Notes: generated by a model from the letters alone, not told the origin. A DNA stretch of 64,000 nt from Nocardioides luteus (GCF_000960475.2 NZ_JZDQ02000031.1:17024-81023); one strand, 5' to 3'. Shown: positions 34,344 through 43,880, counted from the stretch's first letter. Numbers and translations: made by a program.

Positions 34344-35585
34344 CTAGTGATTGGCTCTCACATCTTCCAGGGCGTCCCGTCGCCGGTCGAGATCGGCCCG
34401 CTCGGGCCCGTGCGCGCAGAGCGCGATGGCCTCCGCGTAGGCCTCGATCGCCTCGCGGCGACGCCCCGCCCGCTCCAGCAGCTGTGCCCGTACGGCAGGC
34501 AGCCGGTGTCCCGGGAGCGCGACCGACTCCAGCGCCTTCAGCCCGGCCTCGGCACCGGAGTCCTCGGCCACCGCGACGGCCCGGTTGAGACGTACGACCG
34601 GGGTGTCGCGGAGCGCGAGCAGCTCGTCGTAGCGCTCGACGATGCGGTCCCAGGCGGTCGCCTCCGAGGTGGGAGCGACCGCGTGCTCCGCGGCGATCAG
34701 GGCCTGGAGCAGGTAGGGCGCCGGTGCGGCGTGGGCGAGCGGGGTGAGGATCGCGAGCGCCTCGGTGATCTCCTCGAGACTCCAGGCGGTGCGGTCCTGG
34801 TCGGGCAGCAGGACCAGACCGCCGTCCGGCCCGATCCGGGCCGCCCGGCGGGAGTGCTGGAGGAGCATCAGGGCGAGCAGGGCGTCGACCTCCGGGTCCG
34901 GGGCCGGGAGCACCGTCCGCAGCACGCGGACCAGCCGGATCGCCTCGCCGGCCAGGTCGCTCCGTACGACATCGGGCCCGGTGCCGGGGGCGTAGCCCGC
35001 CGTGAACGCGAGGTAGGCGACCTCGGCGACGATGCCGACCCGTTGCCGCAGGTCGGCGAGGTCCGTGGGCACCTCGAAGGAGGCGCCGGCGAGCCGCTTC
35101 CGCGCCCGGGTCAGCCGCGCCGCCATCGTCGCCTTCGACTGCAGGAACAGCCGCCCGATGTCCTCGGTCGAGACACCGAGGACCAGCCGGAGGGTGAGCG
35201 CCGCGGCCGCCTCGCGCGAGAGCGTCGGGTGGGCGCAGAGCAGCACCAGGCGGAGCCGCTCGTCGGTGACCGCCTCGCCGCCGGCCCCGGCCGGCACGGT
35301 GGCCATCACCTGCTGCGCCTCCTGGGTGAGCGCGGCGTCGACCGCGAGCAGCGGCATCTTGCGGGCCAGCACCTCCTCGGAGCGCATCCGGTCCACGATC
35401 CGCCGGCGGGCGGTCGTCAGCAGCCAGGCGGGTCCGTTGTCCGGCTCGCCGTCGGTCGGCCACCGCCGGGCGGCGGCCTCGAAGGCGTCGGCCAGACCGT
35501 CCTCGGCCAGGTCGAGACGGCGGAACTGCGCGACGAGCAGGGCCAGCAGCCGGCCCCACTCGTCGCGCAGCAGCGTCTCCAGCAT
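34344..35585 (-). CDS. ECF42-type RNA polymerase sigma factor with C-terminal extension
   Basis: The 413-residue protein has sigma regions 2 (LDLAEDGLADAFEAAARRWP, WLLTTARRRIVDRMR) and 4 (LRLVLGVSTEDIGRLFLQSKATMAARLTRARKRL in segments, residues about 135-165), then an extension of about 220 residues with LLLQHSRRAAR-type and TPR-like helices. That architecture and its pairing with DGPF/YCII proteins identify the ECF42 group, which has no anti-sigma factor. It is the last gene of an operon with three DGPF proteins, 7 nt after the third. Confidence 0.88.
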   Translation of the reverse strand: MLETLLRDEWGRLLALLVAQFRRLDLAEDGLADAFEAAARRWPTDGEPDNGPAWLLTTARRRIVDRMRSEEVLARKMPLLAVDAALTQEAQQVMATVPAGAGGEAVTDERLRLVLLCAHPTLSREAAAALTLRLVLGVSTEDIGRLFLQSKATMAARLTRARKRLAGASFEVPTDLADLRQRVGIVAEVAYLAFTAGYAPGTGPDVVRSDLAGEAIRLVRVLRTVLPAPDPEVDALLALMLLQHSRRAARIGPDGGLVLLPDQDRTAWSLEEITEALAILTPLAHAAPAPYLLQALIAAEHAVAPTSEATAWDRIVERYDELLALRDTPVVRLNRAVAVAEDSGAEAGLKALESVALPGHRLPAVRAQLLERAGRRREAIEAYAEAIALCAHGPERADLDRRRDALEDVRANH

Positions 35586-35592
35586 CGCCCGG

Positions 35593-35931
35593 CTAGTCCT
35601 TCGCGCGGATCTCGATCGCCGACTCGACCGTGGCGAGCAGCCGGCAGCACTCGGCCAGGTCGTCGCGGTCCTCGGACTCCACGACGTAGAGCCCGGCCAG
35701 GTGCTCGGCCGACTCGGTGTAGGGCCCGTCGGTGATCCCGGAGGAGCGCACGGTCACGGCCGTCGAGGGCACGGCGAGCGCGGCGCCGTAACCCTTCAGA
35801 ACGGTGTGGCCGCGCTCGGCGAGCAGCGCCGCGAACTTCTCGTGCACGGCGAACAGCGCGTCCTTCTCCGCGTCCGTCTTCGCCTGCCACTCGGCCTCGA
35901 CGTTGGGGATGAGCAGGTAGTAGCGGGTCAT
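35593..35931 (-). CDS. DGPF/YCII-domain protein 3
   Basis: The 112-residue protein of the YCII-related fold (MTRYYLLIPNVEAEWQAK) carries ITDGPYTESAEHLAGLYVVE, the DGPF signature. It is one of three paralogs in tandem. Its start overlaps the stop of the preceding paralog by 4 nt (35928-35931). DGPF proteins accompany ECF42 sigma factors; their biochemical role is unknown, though the fold suggests small-molecule binding or catalysis. Confidence 0.85.
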   Translation of the reverse strand: MTRYYLLIPNVEAEWQAKTDAEKDALFAVHEKFAALLAERGHTVLKGYGAALAVPSTAVTVRSSGITDGPYTESAEHLAGLYVVESEDRDDLAECCRLLATVESAIEIRAKD

Positions 35932-36275
35932 CGGATCTGCACTCCCTGCGTCGGCCGGATCTCCACGGCGAAGTGCTTCGGCAGCAGCTTCGCCAGGGCG
36001 ACGGCGTCGTCGATCGAGGGCACGTCGATCACGTAATAGCCGCCGAGCTGCTCGACCGACTCCGCGAACGGGCCGTCGGTGACGCTGCCGTCCTCGCGGA
36101 TGGTGCGCGAGGTGGTGTCGGGCTGCAGGGCGTCGCCGTCGATCAGCTCGCCCCGCTCGGCGACCGCCTTCGCGAAGGCACTGAAGTCGGCGTACGCGGT
36201 CTGCTTCTGCTCCTCGGAGAGGGCGGCCCAGCGGGCGTGGTGGTCGGGACCGCCGAGAAGAAGGAGAAACCTCAT
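35928..36275 (-). CDS. DGPF/YCII-domain protein 2
   Basis: The 115-residue protein begins MRFLLLLGGPDHHARWAAL and has VTDGPFAESVEQLGGYYVID, the exact DGPF motif. ATG 36275 overlaps the last base of the previous paralog's stop and its own stop overlaps the next start. Compared with its neighbours it has a more divergent N-terminal half and an IRPTQGVQIR end. Confidence 0.85.
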   Translation of the reverse strand: MRFLLLLGGPDHHARWAALSEEQKQTAYADFSAFAKAVAERGELIDGDALQPDTTSRTIREDGSVTDGPFAESVEQLGGYYVIDVPSIDDAVALAKLLPKHFAVEIRPTQGVQIR

Positions 36276-36634
36276 CACATCTCCCCGTGCTCGACGATCT
36301 CGCGGACCTCGAGGGCCGTCTCCAGCTCGGCGAGCACCTTGCAGCACTCGAGCATGTCGTCGACGTCGTCGGTCTCGATCGTGTAGAAGCCGGTCACGTG
36401 CTCGACGGTCTCGGCGTACGGGCCGTCGGTGATCACCACCCCGTCGCCCTCCTTGCGCAGCGTCTTGGCCTTGCTGGAGTGGTGGAGCTCGGCGCCCCCG
36501 GTCACCTTGTGGCCACGCTCGGCGAGCAGCTTGGCGAACTTGCCGTGCACTTCGTAGCCGGCCGCCTTCTCCTCGGGTGTCGACTCGGCCCAGAAGGCCT
36601 CGTTGGTCGGCAGCAGCACCATGTATCTGGTCAT
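36275..36634 (-). CDS. DGPF/YCII-domain protein 1
   Basis: The 119-residue protein begins MTRYMVLLPTNEAFWAEST and has ITDGPYAETVEHVTGFYTIE. It is the first gene of the ECF42 operon. A purine-rich site (aaggga) precedes its ATG by about 8 nt. The candidate ECF42 promoter lies at 36682-36708, about 50 nt upstream. Confidence 0.85.
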   Translation of the reverse strand: MTRYMVLLPTNEAFWAESTPEEKAAGYEVHGKFAKLLAERGHKVTGGAELHHSSKAKTLRKEGDGVVITDGPYAETVEHVTGFYTIETDDVDDMLECCKVLAELETALEVREIVEHGEM

Positions 36635-36681
36635 CGTCTTGATCCCTTCGTGTGCCTCGGTGTGAGTCTGTCATCGGGGAT

Positions 36682-36708
36682 GACGGGCGGGACAGGGCCA
36701 AATCGACA
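36682..36708 (-). promoter_or_regulatory. Candidate ECF42 promoter (autoregulation)
   Basis: On the minus strand TGTCGA (36703-36708) is followed after 17 nt by CGTC (36682-36685). This agrees with the -35 TGTCGA and -10 CGWC-type motif reported for ECF42 sigma factors. The -10 overlaps the inverted repeat GTCATC-GGG-GATGAC (36670-36684). Confidence 0.65.
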
Positions 36709-36745
36709 CCTCGCCGGATTGTCGCGCTGCCGTATCTTGGGCGTC

Positions 36746-37267
36746 GTGCCTGAGCTGACCTTCCGTGACGCCACCTTCTCCGATGTGGACACGCTGGTGG
36801 CCCTGATCGAGTCGGCCTACCGCGGTGACGCCTCCCGTGCCGGCTGGACCACCGAGGCCGACCTGCTGGCCGGCCAGCGGACGGACCCCGAGGGCGTACG
36901 CGAGGTGATCACTGCCCCGGGTTCCCGGCTCCTGGTCGCCGAACGGGCAGGCGAGATCGTCGCCTGCTGCCAGCTCCAGAAGCGCGAGGCGTACGCCTAC
37001 TTCGGCATGTTCTCGGTCTCGCCGAGCCTGCAGGGCGCCGGTGTCGGCAAGACCGTGATCGCCGAGGCCGAGCGGATCGCGCGTGAGTGGGGCGCCGAGG
37101 AGATCCGGATGACCGTGATCCGCCAGCGCGAGGATCTGATCGCGTTCTACGAGCGGCGGGGGTTCGGGCGTACGGGACGCTTCGAGCCGTTCCCCTACGG
37201 CGACGAGCGCTTCGGTGTGCCGCTGCGCGACGACCTCGAGTTCGCCGAGCTCACGAAGCGCCTCTGA
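36746..37267 (+). CDS. GNAT family N-acetyltransferase
   Basis: The 173-residue protein spans a whole GNAT fold: LTFRDATFSDVDTLVALIE, VAERAGEIVACCQLQ, YFGMFSVSPSLQGAGVGKTVI as the acetyl-CoA loop, and LIAFYERRGFGRTGRFEPFPY at the end. It resembles phosphinothricin- or amine-type acetyltransferases only generally. The start is GTG 36746 with TATCTT 7 nt upstream (36733-36738), so the mRNA is probably leaderless. It is divergent from the ECF42 operon. Confidence 0.88.
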   Translation: MPELTFRDATFSDVDTLVALIESAYRGDASRAGWTTEADLLAGQRTDPEGVREVITAPGSRLLVAERAGEIVACCQLQKREAYAYFGMFSVSPSLQGAGVGKTVIAEAERIAREWGAEEIRMTVIRQREDLIAFYERRGFGRTGRFEPFPYGDERFGVPLRDDLEFAELTKRL

Positions 37268-37288
37268 CCCGCCGCCATCCGGGATTTT

Positions 37289-37315
37289 CTTGCACTCGCA
37301 GGGGTCGAGTGCTAA
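37289..37315 (+). promoter_or_regulatory. CIRCE element 1 (HrcA operator) before groEL
   Basis: CTTGCACTC (37289-37297), a 9-nt spacer and GAGTGCTAA (37307-37315) match the CIRCE consensus TTAGCACTC-N9-GAGTGCTAA with two changes, both in the left arm. This is the binding site of the heat-shock repressor HrcA. Confidence 0.92.
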
Positions 37316-37323
37316 ACATGAGG

Positions 37324-37350
37324 CTGGCACTCTTACCATGAGAGTGACAA
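37324..37350 (+). promoter_or_regulatory. CIRCE element 2 before groEL
   Basis: CTGGCACTC (37324-37332), a 9-nt spacer and GAGTGACAA (37342-37350) form a second CIRCE-like site 35 bp from the first, so both lie on nearly the same face of DNA. It is less perfect than element 1. Confidence 0.8.
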
Positions 37351-37480
37351 CAACCGGACCGGTGACGTTGAGGCGTCTGCGAGCGGCAGGGAAGGGTTCT
37401 GCCGGGAGTGGCGTCGTCCGTCGCGGGCAACCCATCGGACCGGATCCAACGAACTTCCCAAGTGAAGGATCGCAGGAGCA

Positions 37481-39112
<1,632 letters not shown>

Positions 39113-39133
39113 GCCCGTCTCGCCAGCTCTACC

Positions 39134-39165
39134 AAGAGGGCCTCTCCTTCGGGAGAGGCCCTCTT
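39134..39165 (+). terminator. Rho-independent terminator after groEL
   Basis: AAGAGGGCCTCTCC (39134-39147) and GGAGAGGCCCTCTT (39152-39165) pair perfectly over 14 bp around a UUCG tetraloop. CGTATTT follows. Confidence 0.95.
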
Positions 39166-39300
39166 CGTATTTCGGTGATCGGGAGGGGCCCAGCGGTCCC
39201 ATCTTTTTGGGGACTTTCGACACTGTCTCGACAACAGCCGGGTAACGCAACATGGGTGCTCCACACAGTGGCCGACTGCGGGGCAGCGTCTGGATCTGGG

Positions 39301-39382
39301 GGGCTTGAAGCCCAAGGAAGTGTCCGGGTGAAGTTCTGCAGCGGCGGGCGGGGTCATGGCTCTTCGAAGCCAGGGCCCCGCC
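39301..39382 (+). other. Structured intergenic region, no gene seen
   Basis: The gap 39166-39437 (272 bp) has no coding signature. It contains GGGCTTGAAGCCC (39301-39313 area), and a hairpin with arms GGCGGGG (39347-39353) and CCCCGCC (39376-39382), an inner TGGCT/AGCCA stem and loop CTTCGA. A structured leader RNA or terminator is possible. No known riboswitch was recognised. Confidence 0.4.
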
Positions 39383-39437
39383 TGCGTGTGTCAACCGGGT
39401 CCACGGATGGCACCCAGCGTTGAGGCATGATGTGGGC

Positions 39438-40013
39438 ATGAGCATCGATGTCGGGCCAAAGACCGGGATGCAGCCGCCGCGGTCACCGTGGCGTTGGGTC
39501 GCGGCCGCCATCGCCGCCGCGGTCGTGCTCGTCGCCGTCATCGCCTCCTTCGGCATGCTCGGCTCCGACGACACCGCCGACGATCCCGATGCCAAGCCCG
39601 CATCGCCGTCCGCGACGGTCACCGAGACCGCGCCGGTCCCGTCGCCCTCGGCTCCGGCCGGAGGCGCGGGGTCGACCGAGCTGACCGTGGTCGCGGACGC
39701 CGCCCGCTGCATCCCGCCGACCTCCAAGTGGCTCTCCCAGAACGCCGCGCTGGCCTTCGAGGGCACCGCCGAGAGCGTGACCGAGACCGAGGCCGTTCTG
39801 CGGGTGAAGACGTGGATGTACGCCGACGGCTTCGGCGGCACCGACACCGTCCGGATCACCCTGCCGCCGCCGAGCACGATCCCGATGCCCGAGTTCGAGA
39901 AGGGCAAGAACTACCTGGTCGCGGCCCAGGGCGACGCCGAGGTCATCGGCTGCGGCTACAGCGACGCGAAGACCCCGAAGCTGCAGAAGCTCTACACCGC
40001 TGCGTTCAAGTGA
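39438..40013 (+). CDS. Membrane-anchored extracytoplasmic protein of unknown function
   Basis: The 191-residue protein has one N-terminal helix (WVAAAIAAAVVLVAVIASFG), a Pro/Ser/Thr-rich linker to about residue 75 and a small domain with two or more Cys (RCIPPTSKWLS and VIGCGYSDAK). The domain pattern (ALAFEGTAESV, VLRVKTWMYADG, GKNYLVAA) recalls netrin/TIMP-like OB folds, but this is only a resemblance. ATG 39438 fits the membrane helix. The next gene overlaps its stop (GTGA, 40010-40013), so the two are co-translated. Confidence 0.65.
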   Translation: MSIDVGPKTGMQPPRSPWRWVAAAIAAAVVLVAVIASFGMLGSDDTADDPDAKPASPSATVTETAPVPSPSAPAGGAGSTELTVVADAARCIPPTSKWLSQNAALAFEGTAESVTETEAVLRVKTWMYADGFGGTDTVRITLPPPSTIPMPEFEKGKNYLVAAQGDAEVIGCGYSDAKTPKLQKLYTAAFK

Positions 40014-40540
40014 TCGCCGGGCTCCTCCTCGCCGCCGGTGCGGGCCGGCGGATGGGCACGCCGAAGGCGCTCGTCGACGACTGGCTGGTCCGCTCGGTCA
40101 CAGTGCTGCGCGAGGGCGGCTGTGACGACGTGACCGTCGTGCTCGGCGCGTCCGCCGACGCGGCCCGGGCGCTGCTTCCCGCCGATCAGCGGGTCGTCGT
40201 CGCCGAGGACTGGGACGAGGGGATGGGCGCCTCGCTGCGGGTCGGCCTGGAGGCCCTCGGGCCGGACGTCGAGGCTGCTGTCGTCCATCTGGTCGACCTG
40301 CCGGACGTCGGAGCCGATGTGGTGGCGCGGGTGGTGTCGACGGCGTCGGCCGCCGGACTCGCGCGGGCTGCGTACCACGGGGTTCCCGGCCATCCGGTGC
40401 TGATCGGGCGCGACCACTGGACCGGCGTCATCGAGGCAGCCGTCGGCGACCAGGGGGCTCGCGGTTATCTGAAGACCCACGACGTACGCCTGGTGGAGTG
40501 CGGCGACCTCGCCGGAGGCAACGACGTCGACCGCCGGTGA
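40010..40540 (+). CDS. MobA/MocA-like nucleotidyltransferase
   Basis: The 176-residue protein has the nucleotide-binding loop LLLAAGAGRRMGTPKAL, VVLGASADAAR, VHLVDLPDVGADVV and the end LAGGNDVDRR (the usual DIDTxxD metal motif reads NDVDRR). Proteins of this type add CMP to molybdopterin for xanthine dehydrogenase-family enzymes. It lies just before the coxD-coxE-xdhC set, which supports a role in making the cytosine form of the Mo cofactor. Confidence 0.82.
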   Translation: MIAGLLLAAGAGRRMGTPKALVDDWLVRSVTVLREGGCDDVTVVLGASADAARALLPADQRVVVAEDWDEGMGASLRVGLEALGPDVEAAVVHLVDLPDVGADVVARVVSTASAAGLARAAYHGVPGHPVLIGRDHWTGVIEAAVGDQGARGYLKTHDVRLVECGDLAGGNDVDRR

Positions 40541-40579
40541 GCGGCGACTCGCGCCTACCCTCGTTCGAGGTCGTCCAAC

Positions 40580-40611
40580 CCTGAGCCAACGCTTCGCGTT
40601 CTAGGCTCAGG
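40580..40611 (+). promoter_or_regulatory. Hairpin and leaderless -10 directly before the MoxR gene
   Basis: CCTGAGCC (40580-40587) pairs with GGCTCAGG (40604-40611), with an inner AACGC/GCGTT stem. The right arm includes TAGGCT (40602-40607), which lies 6 nt before ATG 40614 and fits a leaderless promoter. As RNA the hairpin would end transcripts from upstream; as DNA it spans the promoter. Confidence 0.6.
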
Positions 40612-40613
40612 TC

Positions 40614-41492
40614 ATGGACCTGACGCCCCGGGAGATCGCCGACCGCCTGGCGGCGACCGGATACCTCGCCGACCCGGAGCTGGCGACGGTGACGTTCCTC
40701 GGGCTGAAGATGCAGCGGCCGCTGCTGCTCGAGGGGGAGCCCGGGACCGGGAAGACCGCGCTCGCGGAGGCGATCGCCGAGGCGCTCGACCTGCCGCTCG
40801 TACGGCTGCAGTGCTACGAGGGGATCGACGCCACCCAGGCGCTCTACGACTGGGACTTCGCCCGCCAGATCCTGCACCTGCGCGCCCTCGAGGCCGCCGG
40901 CACCGCGGCCGAGGTGGAGGAGGCCGAGAAGTCGCTCTACGACGAGCGGTTCCTGCTGGCTCGTCCGGTGCTGGCCGCGCTGCGGCAGTCCCCGTCGGTG
41001 CTGCTCGTCGACGAGATCGACCGGGCCGACGATGAGTTCGAGGCGTTCCTGCTGGAGGTGCTGTCCACCTATCGGGTCACGATCCCGGAGTTCGGGACGG
41101 TGGCAGCCGCGGTCCCGCCGATCGTCGTGCTCACCTCCAACCGCACCCGCGAGCTCCACGACGCCCTCAAGCGCCGCTGCCTCTACCACTGGATCGACCA
41201 CCCGGGCCTGGACCGCGAGATCGAGATCGTACGCAGCCGAGCCCCCGAGGTCGCCGACGAGCTCGCCCGCCAGGTGGTCACGGTGGTCCAGCAGCTGCGC
41301 AGCGCGGAGGGCGCGAACGCCCTGCTCAAGCCGCCGGGCGTCGCCGAGACCCTCGACTGGGCCCGCGCCCTGCACCATCTCGGCGCGGCCGAGCTGGACC
41401 TGGAGAACGCCGCGGCCACGCTCGGCGCGCTCGTCAAGCACCGCGAGGACGCCGACCGCGTCCGGGCCGCACTGGATCGGCTGCTGGCGTGA
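40614..41492 (+). CDS. coxD: CoxD-like MoxR-family AAA+ ATPase
   Basis: The 292-residue ATPase has Walker A LLEGEPGTGKTALAE, Walker B VLLVDEIDRAD and VVLTSNRTRELHDALKRRC with the sensor and Arg finger. CoxD helps build the Cu/Mo site of carbon monoxide dehydrogenase; related proteins serve other Mo hydroxylases. Its stop overlaps the coxE-like start by GTGA (41489-41492). No ribosome site is seen, and TAGGCT 6 nt upstream points to a leaderless start. Confidence 0.88.
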   Translation: MDLTPREIADRLAATGYLADPELATVTFLGLKMQRPLLLEGEPGTGKTALAEAIAEALDLPLVRLQCYEGIDATQALYDWDFARQILHLRALEAAGTAAEVEEAEKSLYDERFLLARPVLAALRQSPSVLLVDEIDRADDEFEAFLLEVLSTYRVTIPEFGTVAAAVPPIVVLTSNRTRELHDALKRRCLYHWIDHPGLDREIEIVRSRAPEVADELARQVVTVVQQLRSAEGANALLKPPGVAETLDWARALHHLGAAELDLENAAATLGALVKHREDADRVRAALDRLLA

Positions 41493-42661
41493 GCGACTTC
41501 TCTGGCAAAACTGGCACTTCTCAGGCAATGCAACGCCAGAGAAGTGCAGGAATACCCGGTGAACCGGGTATTCCAACGGCGATCTTCCTCGGCTTCACCC
41601 GAGCCCTCCGAGCCGCCGGGGTGCAGGTGACCCAGGACCGCGCCCACGGCTTCCTGCAGGCGACCGCGATCGTCGGCGCCGGCGACCCGGCCGCTACCTA
41701 CACGGCCGGCCGGGCGACGCTGTGCGCCGGCCCGGACGACCTGCGCCGCTACGACCAGGTCTTCGAGGCCTGGTTCGGGTCGACGGCCGCGCTGCCGGGG
41801 CCGCAGGGGCCGCCGCGTACGGTCTCGGTCACCTCCAGCCTTCCCGAGACCGAGCCGCACGACGGCGACGGCACGGCGGAGGGTGAAGGCGACGTCATCC
41901 GGGCGCAGGCCAGCGAGCTCGAGACCCTGCGCCACCGCGACGTCGCCGACCTCGACCCGGCCGAGCAGGAGCGGGTGGCCGCGCTGATCGCCCGGCTCCG
42001 GCCCCGAGGGCCGCGGCGGAGGACGCCGCGACAGGATCAGTGGCGGCGCGGGCGAGTCGACGCCCACCGCACCCTTCGGGCCAGCCTGCGCCACCTCGGC
42101 GAGCCGGCCGGGATCCACTACCGCAGGCGCGGCGAGCGGCCGCGCCGCGTCGTGTGGCTGATCGACGTGTCCGGGTCGATGAGCTCCTACGCCGACGTGC
42201 TGCTGCGGGTCGCCCACCGGGTGAGCTCGACGAGCCCGGCCAACACGGTCTTCACCATGGGCACCCGCCTGACGAACGTCACCCGCGCGCTGCGCCACCG
42301 CGATCCCGACCGCGCGCTCGTCGCCGCCGGCGAGACGGTGCCCGACTGGTCGGGTGGGACCCGGCTGGGCGACAACCTGCAGGCCTTCCTGCAGAGATAT
42401 CAAGGACTGGCCCGAGGCGCGGTGGTGGTCATCGCGAGCGACGGCTGGGAGCGCGGCGACCCCGCGCTCCTCGAGGAGCAGACGGCGAGGCTGCACCGCC
42501 TCGCCCATCGCGTGGTGTGGGTCAACCCACACCGTGGCAAGGTTGGATATGAGCCGCTGCAGCGAGGCATCGTCGCGGTGCTTCCGCACGTGGACGACTT
42601 CGTCGCCGGACATTCCCTGGCGACGTACGAAGATCTGGTGGAGGTGATCGCTCGTGCGTGA
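41489..42661 (+). CDS. coxE: CoxE-like von Willebrand factor A protein with palindromic insert
   Basis: The 390-residue protein has a C-terminal VWA domain with the metal site WLIDVSGSMSSYADV and TRLGDNLQAFL, typical of CoxE proteins that act with CoxD in maturation of Mo hydroxylases. Residues about 3-29 are encoded by an unusual AT-richer palindromic stretch (41496-41574) that stays in frame; the conserved part appears to begin at TAIFLGFTRALRAAG. The start GTG 41489 overlaps coxD. The xdhC start overlaps its end by 8 nt. Confidence 0.85.
   Translation: MSDFSGKTGTSQAMQRQRSAGIPGEPGIPTAIFLGFTRALRAAGVQVTQDRAHGFLQATAIVGAGDPAATYTAGRATLCAGPDDLRRYDQVFEAWFGSTAALPGPQGPPRTVSVTSSLPETEPHDGDGTAEGEGDVIRAQASELETLRHRDVADLDPAEQERVAALIARLRPRGPRRRTPRQDQWRRGRVDAHRTLRASLRHLGEPAGIHYRRRGERPRRVVWLIDVSGSMSSYADVLLRVAHRVSSTSPANTVFTMGTRLTNVTRALRHRDPDRALVAAGETVPDWSGGTRLGDNLQAFLQRYQGLARGAVVVIASDGWERGDPALLEEQTARLHRLAHRVVWVNPHRGKVGYEPLQRGIVAVLPHVDDFVAGHSLATYEDLVEVIARA
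41496..41574 (+). repeat. Palindromic repeat element inside the coxE coding region
   Basis: Part one has ACTTCTCTGGC (41496-41506), CACTTCTCAGGC (41515-41526) and the inverted GCCAGAGAAGTG (41535-41546). Part two is GGAATACCCGGT (41549-41560) with ACCGGGTATTCC (41563-41574), a perfect 12-bp hairpin around GA. It is visibly richer in A and T than the flanking codons and keeps the frame open. Confidence 0.8.
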
Positions 42662-43784
42662 CGTGCTCGACGATCTGATGAAGTGGTGGGACGCAGGCGA
42701 GACCGTGGCGGTGGCCACCGTGGTGGCGACGTTCCAGTCGGCACCCAGGCCGCCGGGGGCCTCGATGCTCGTCGGCCCCGACGACGCCGCGGTCGGCTCG
42801 GTCTCCGGAGGCTGTGTCGAGGGCGCCGTCTACGAGGTCGCCCGTGAGGTCGCCGCCTCCGGCGTCCCGGAGCTCAACCGCTACGGCGTCTCCGACGACG
42901 ACGCGTTCGCGGTGGGCCTGACCTGCGGCGGCATCCTCGACGTCTTCGTCGAGAAGGTGTCGAAGGAGACCTTCCCCGAGCTCGGCGAGCTCGCCGAGGA
43001 CGTACGCAGCGGCAGCCCGGTCGCCCTGGCGACCGTCATCGAGCACCCCGACCCCGAGATCCTCGGGCGCCGCGTCCTCATCCGCCCCGAAGGGGTCAAG
43101 GGCTCCCTGGGGAGCTCCCGCATGGACGACGCCGTCCACGACGACGCCCTCGGGCTCCTGGCCCACGGCACCAACCAGACGCTGAGCTACGGCATCGACG
43201 GCGAGCGCCGCGGCGAGGGCATGCGGGTCTTCGTCTGGTCCTTCGCGCCCAAGCCCCGGATGCTCGTCTTCGGCGCCATCGACTTCGCCGCCGCGGTGGC
43301 CCGCGTCGGCGCCTTCCTCGGCTACCACGTCACCGTCTGCGACGCCCGCCCGGTCTTCGCCACCAACTCCCGCTTCCCCTCGGCCGACGAGGTCGTCGTC
43401 GACTGGCCCCACCGTTTCCTGACCCAGGAGGTCGAGGCCGGCCGCATCGACCAGCGCACCGTGATCACCGTCCTCACCCACGACCCGAAGTTCGACGTAC
43501 CTCTCCTCGAGGTCGCCCTCCGCCTCCCCGACATCGCCTACGTCGGCGCGATGGGCTCGCGCCGCACCCACGACGACCGCCTCGCGCGTCTTCGGGAAGC
43601 AGGTCTCACCGAGGAGGAGATCGCCCGCCTGAGCAGCCCGATCGGCCTCGACCTCGGCGCCCGTACGCCGGAGGAGACCGCCATCTCCATCGCCGCCGAG
43701 ATCATCGCCGGCCGCTGGGGCGGCTCCGGTGAGCGCCTCGCCGTGACCCACGGCCGGATCCATCAGGACGTGGAATACCGCTGA
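42654..43784 (+). CDS. xdhC: XdhC/CoxI-family Mo hydroxylase maturation protein
   Basis: The 376-residue protein has an N-terminal XdhC domain (VATVVATFQSAPRPPGASM, VSGGCVEGAVYE, LTCGGILDVFVE) and a C-terminal Rossmann domain (RMLVFGAIDFAAAVARVGAF, VCDARPVFA, YVGAMGSRRTHDDR). XdhC proteins bind the Mo cofactor, help add the terminal sulfur and insert it into the apo-enzyme. It overlaps coxE by 8 nt and is the last of the coxDE-xdhC set. Confidence 0.92.
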   Translation: MRDVLDDLMKWWDAGETVAVATVVATFQSAPRPPGASMLVGPDDAAVGSVSGGCVEGAVYEVAREVAASGVPELNRYGVSDDDAFAVGLTCGGILDVFVEKVSKETFPELGELAEDVRSGSPVALATVIEHPDPEILGRRVLIRPEGVKGSLGSSRMDDAVHDDALGLLAHGTNQTLSYGIDGERRGEGMRVFVWSFAPKPRMLVFGAIDFAAAVARVGAFLGYHVTVCDARPVFATNSRFPSADEVVVDWPHRFLTQEVEAGRIDQRTVITVLTHDPKFDVPLLEVALRLPDIAYVGAMGSRRTHDDRLARLREAGLTEEEIARLSSPIGLDLGARTPEETAISIAAEIIAGRWGGSGERLAVTHGRIHQDVEYR

Positions 43785-43880
43785 CGCCCATCAGGTACCA
43801 CTGAGGGGATCGTGAGGCACGTCACAGGGTGCTACCTTGGCAGGACCGAGCCTCAAGGGCCGGACTCCGAAGGGGGAGTG

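Noticed and set aside
39220..39340. c-di-AMP, cobalamin or other known riboswitch after groEL
   Set aside because: The conserved cores of those classes were not found; only generic hairpins are present.
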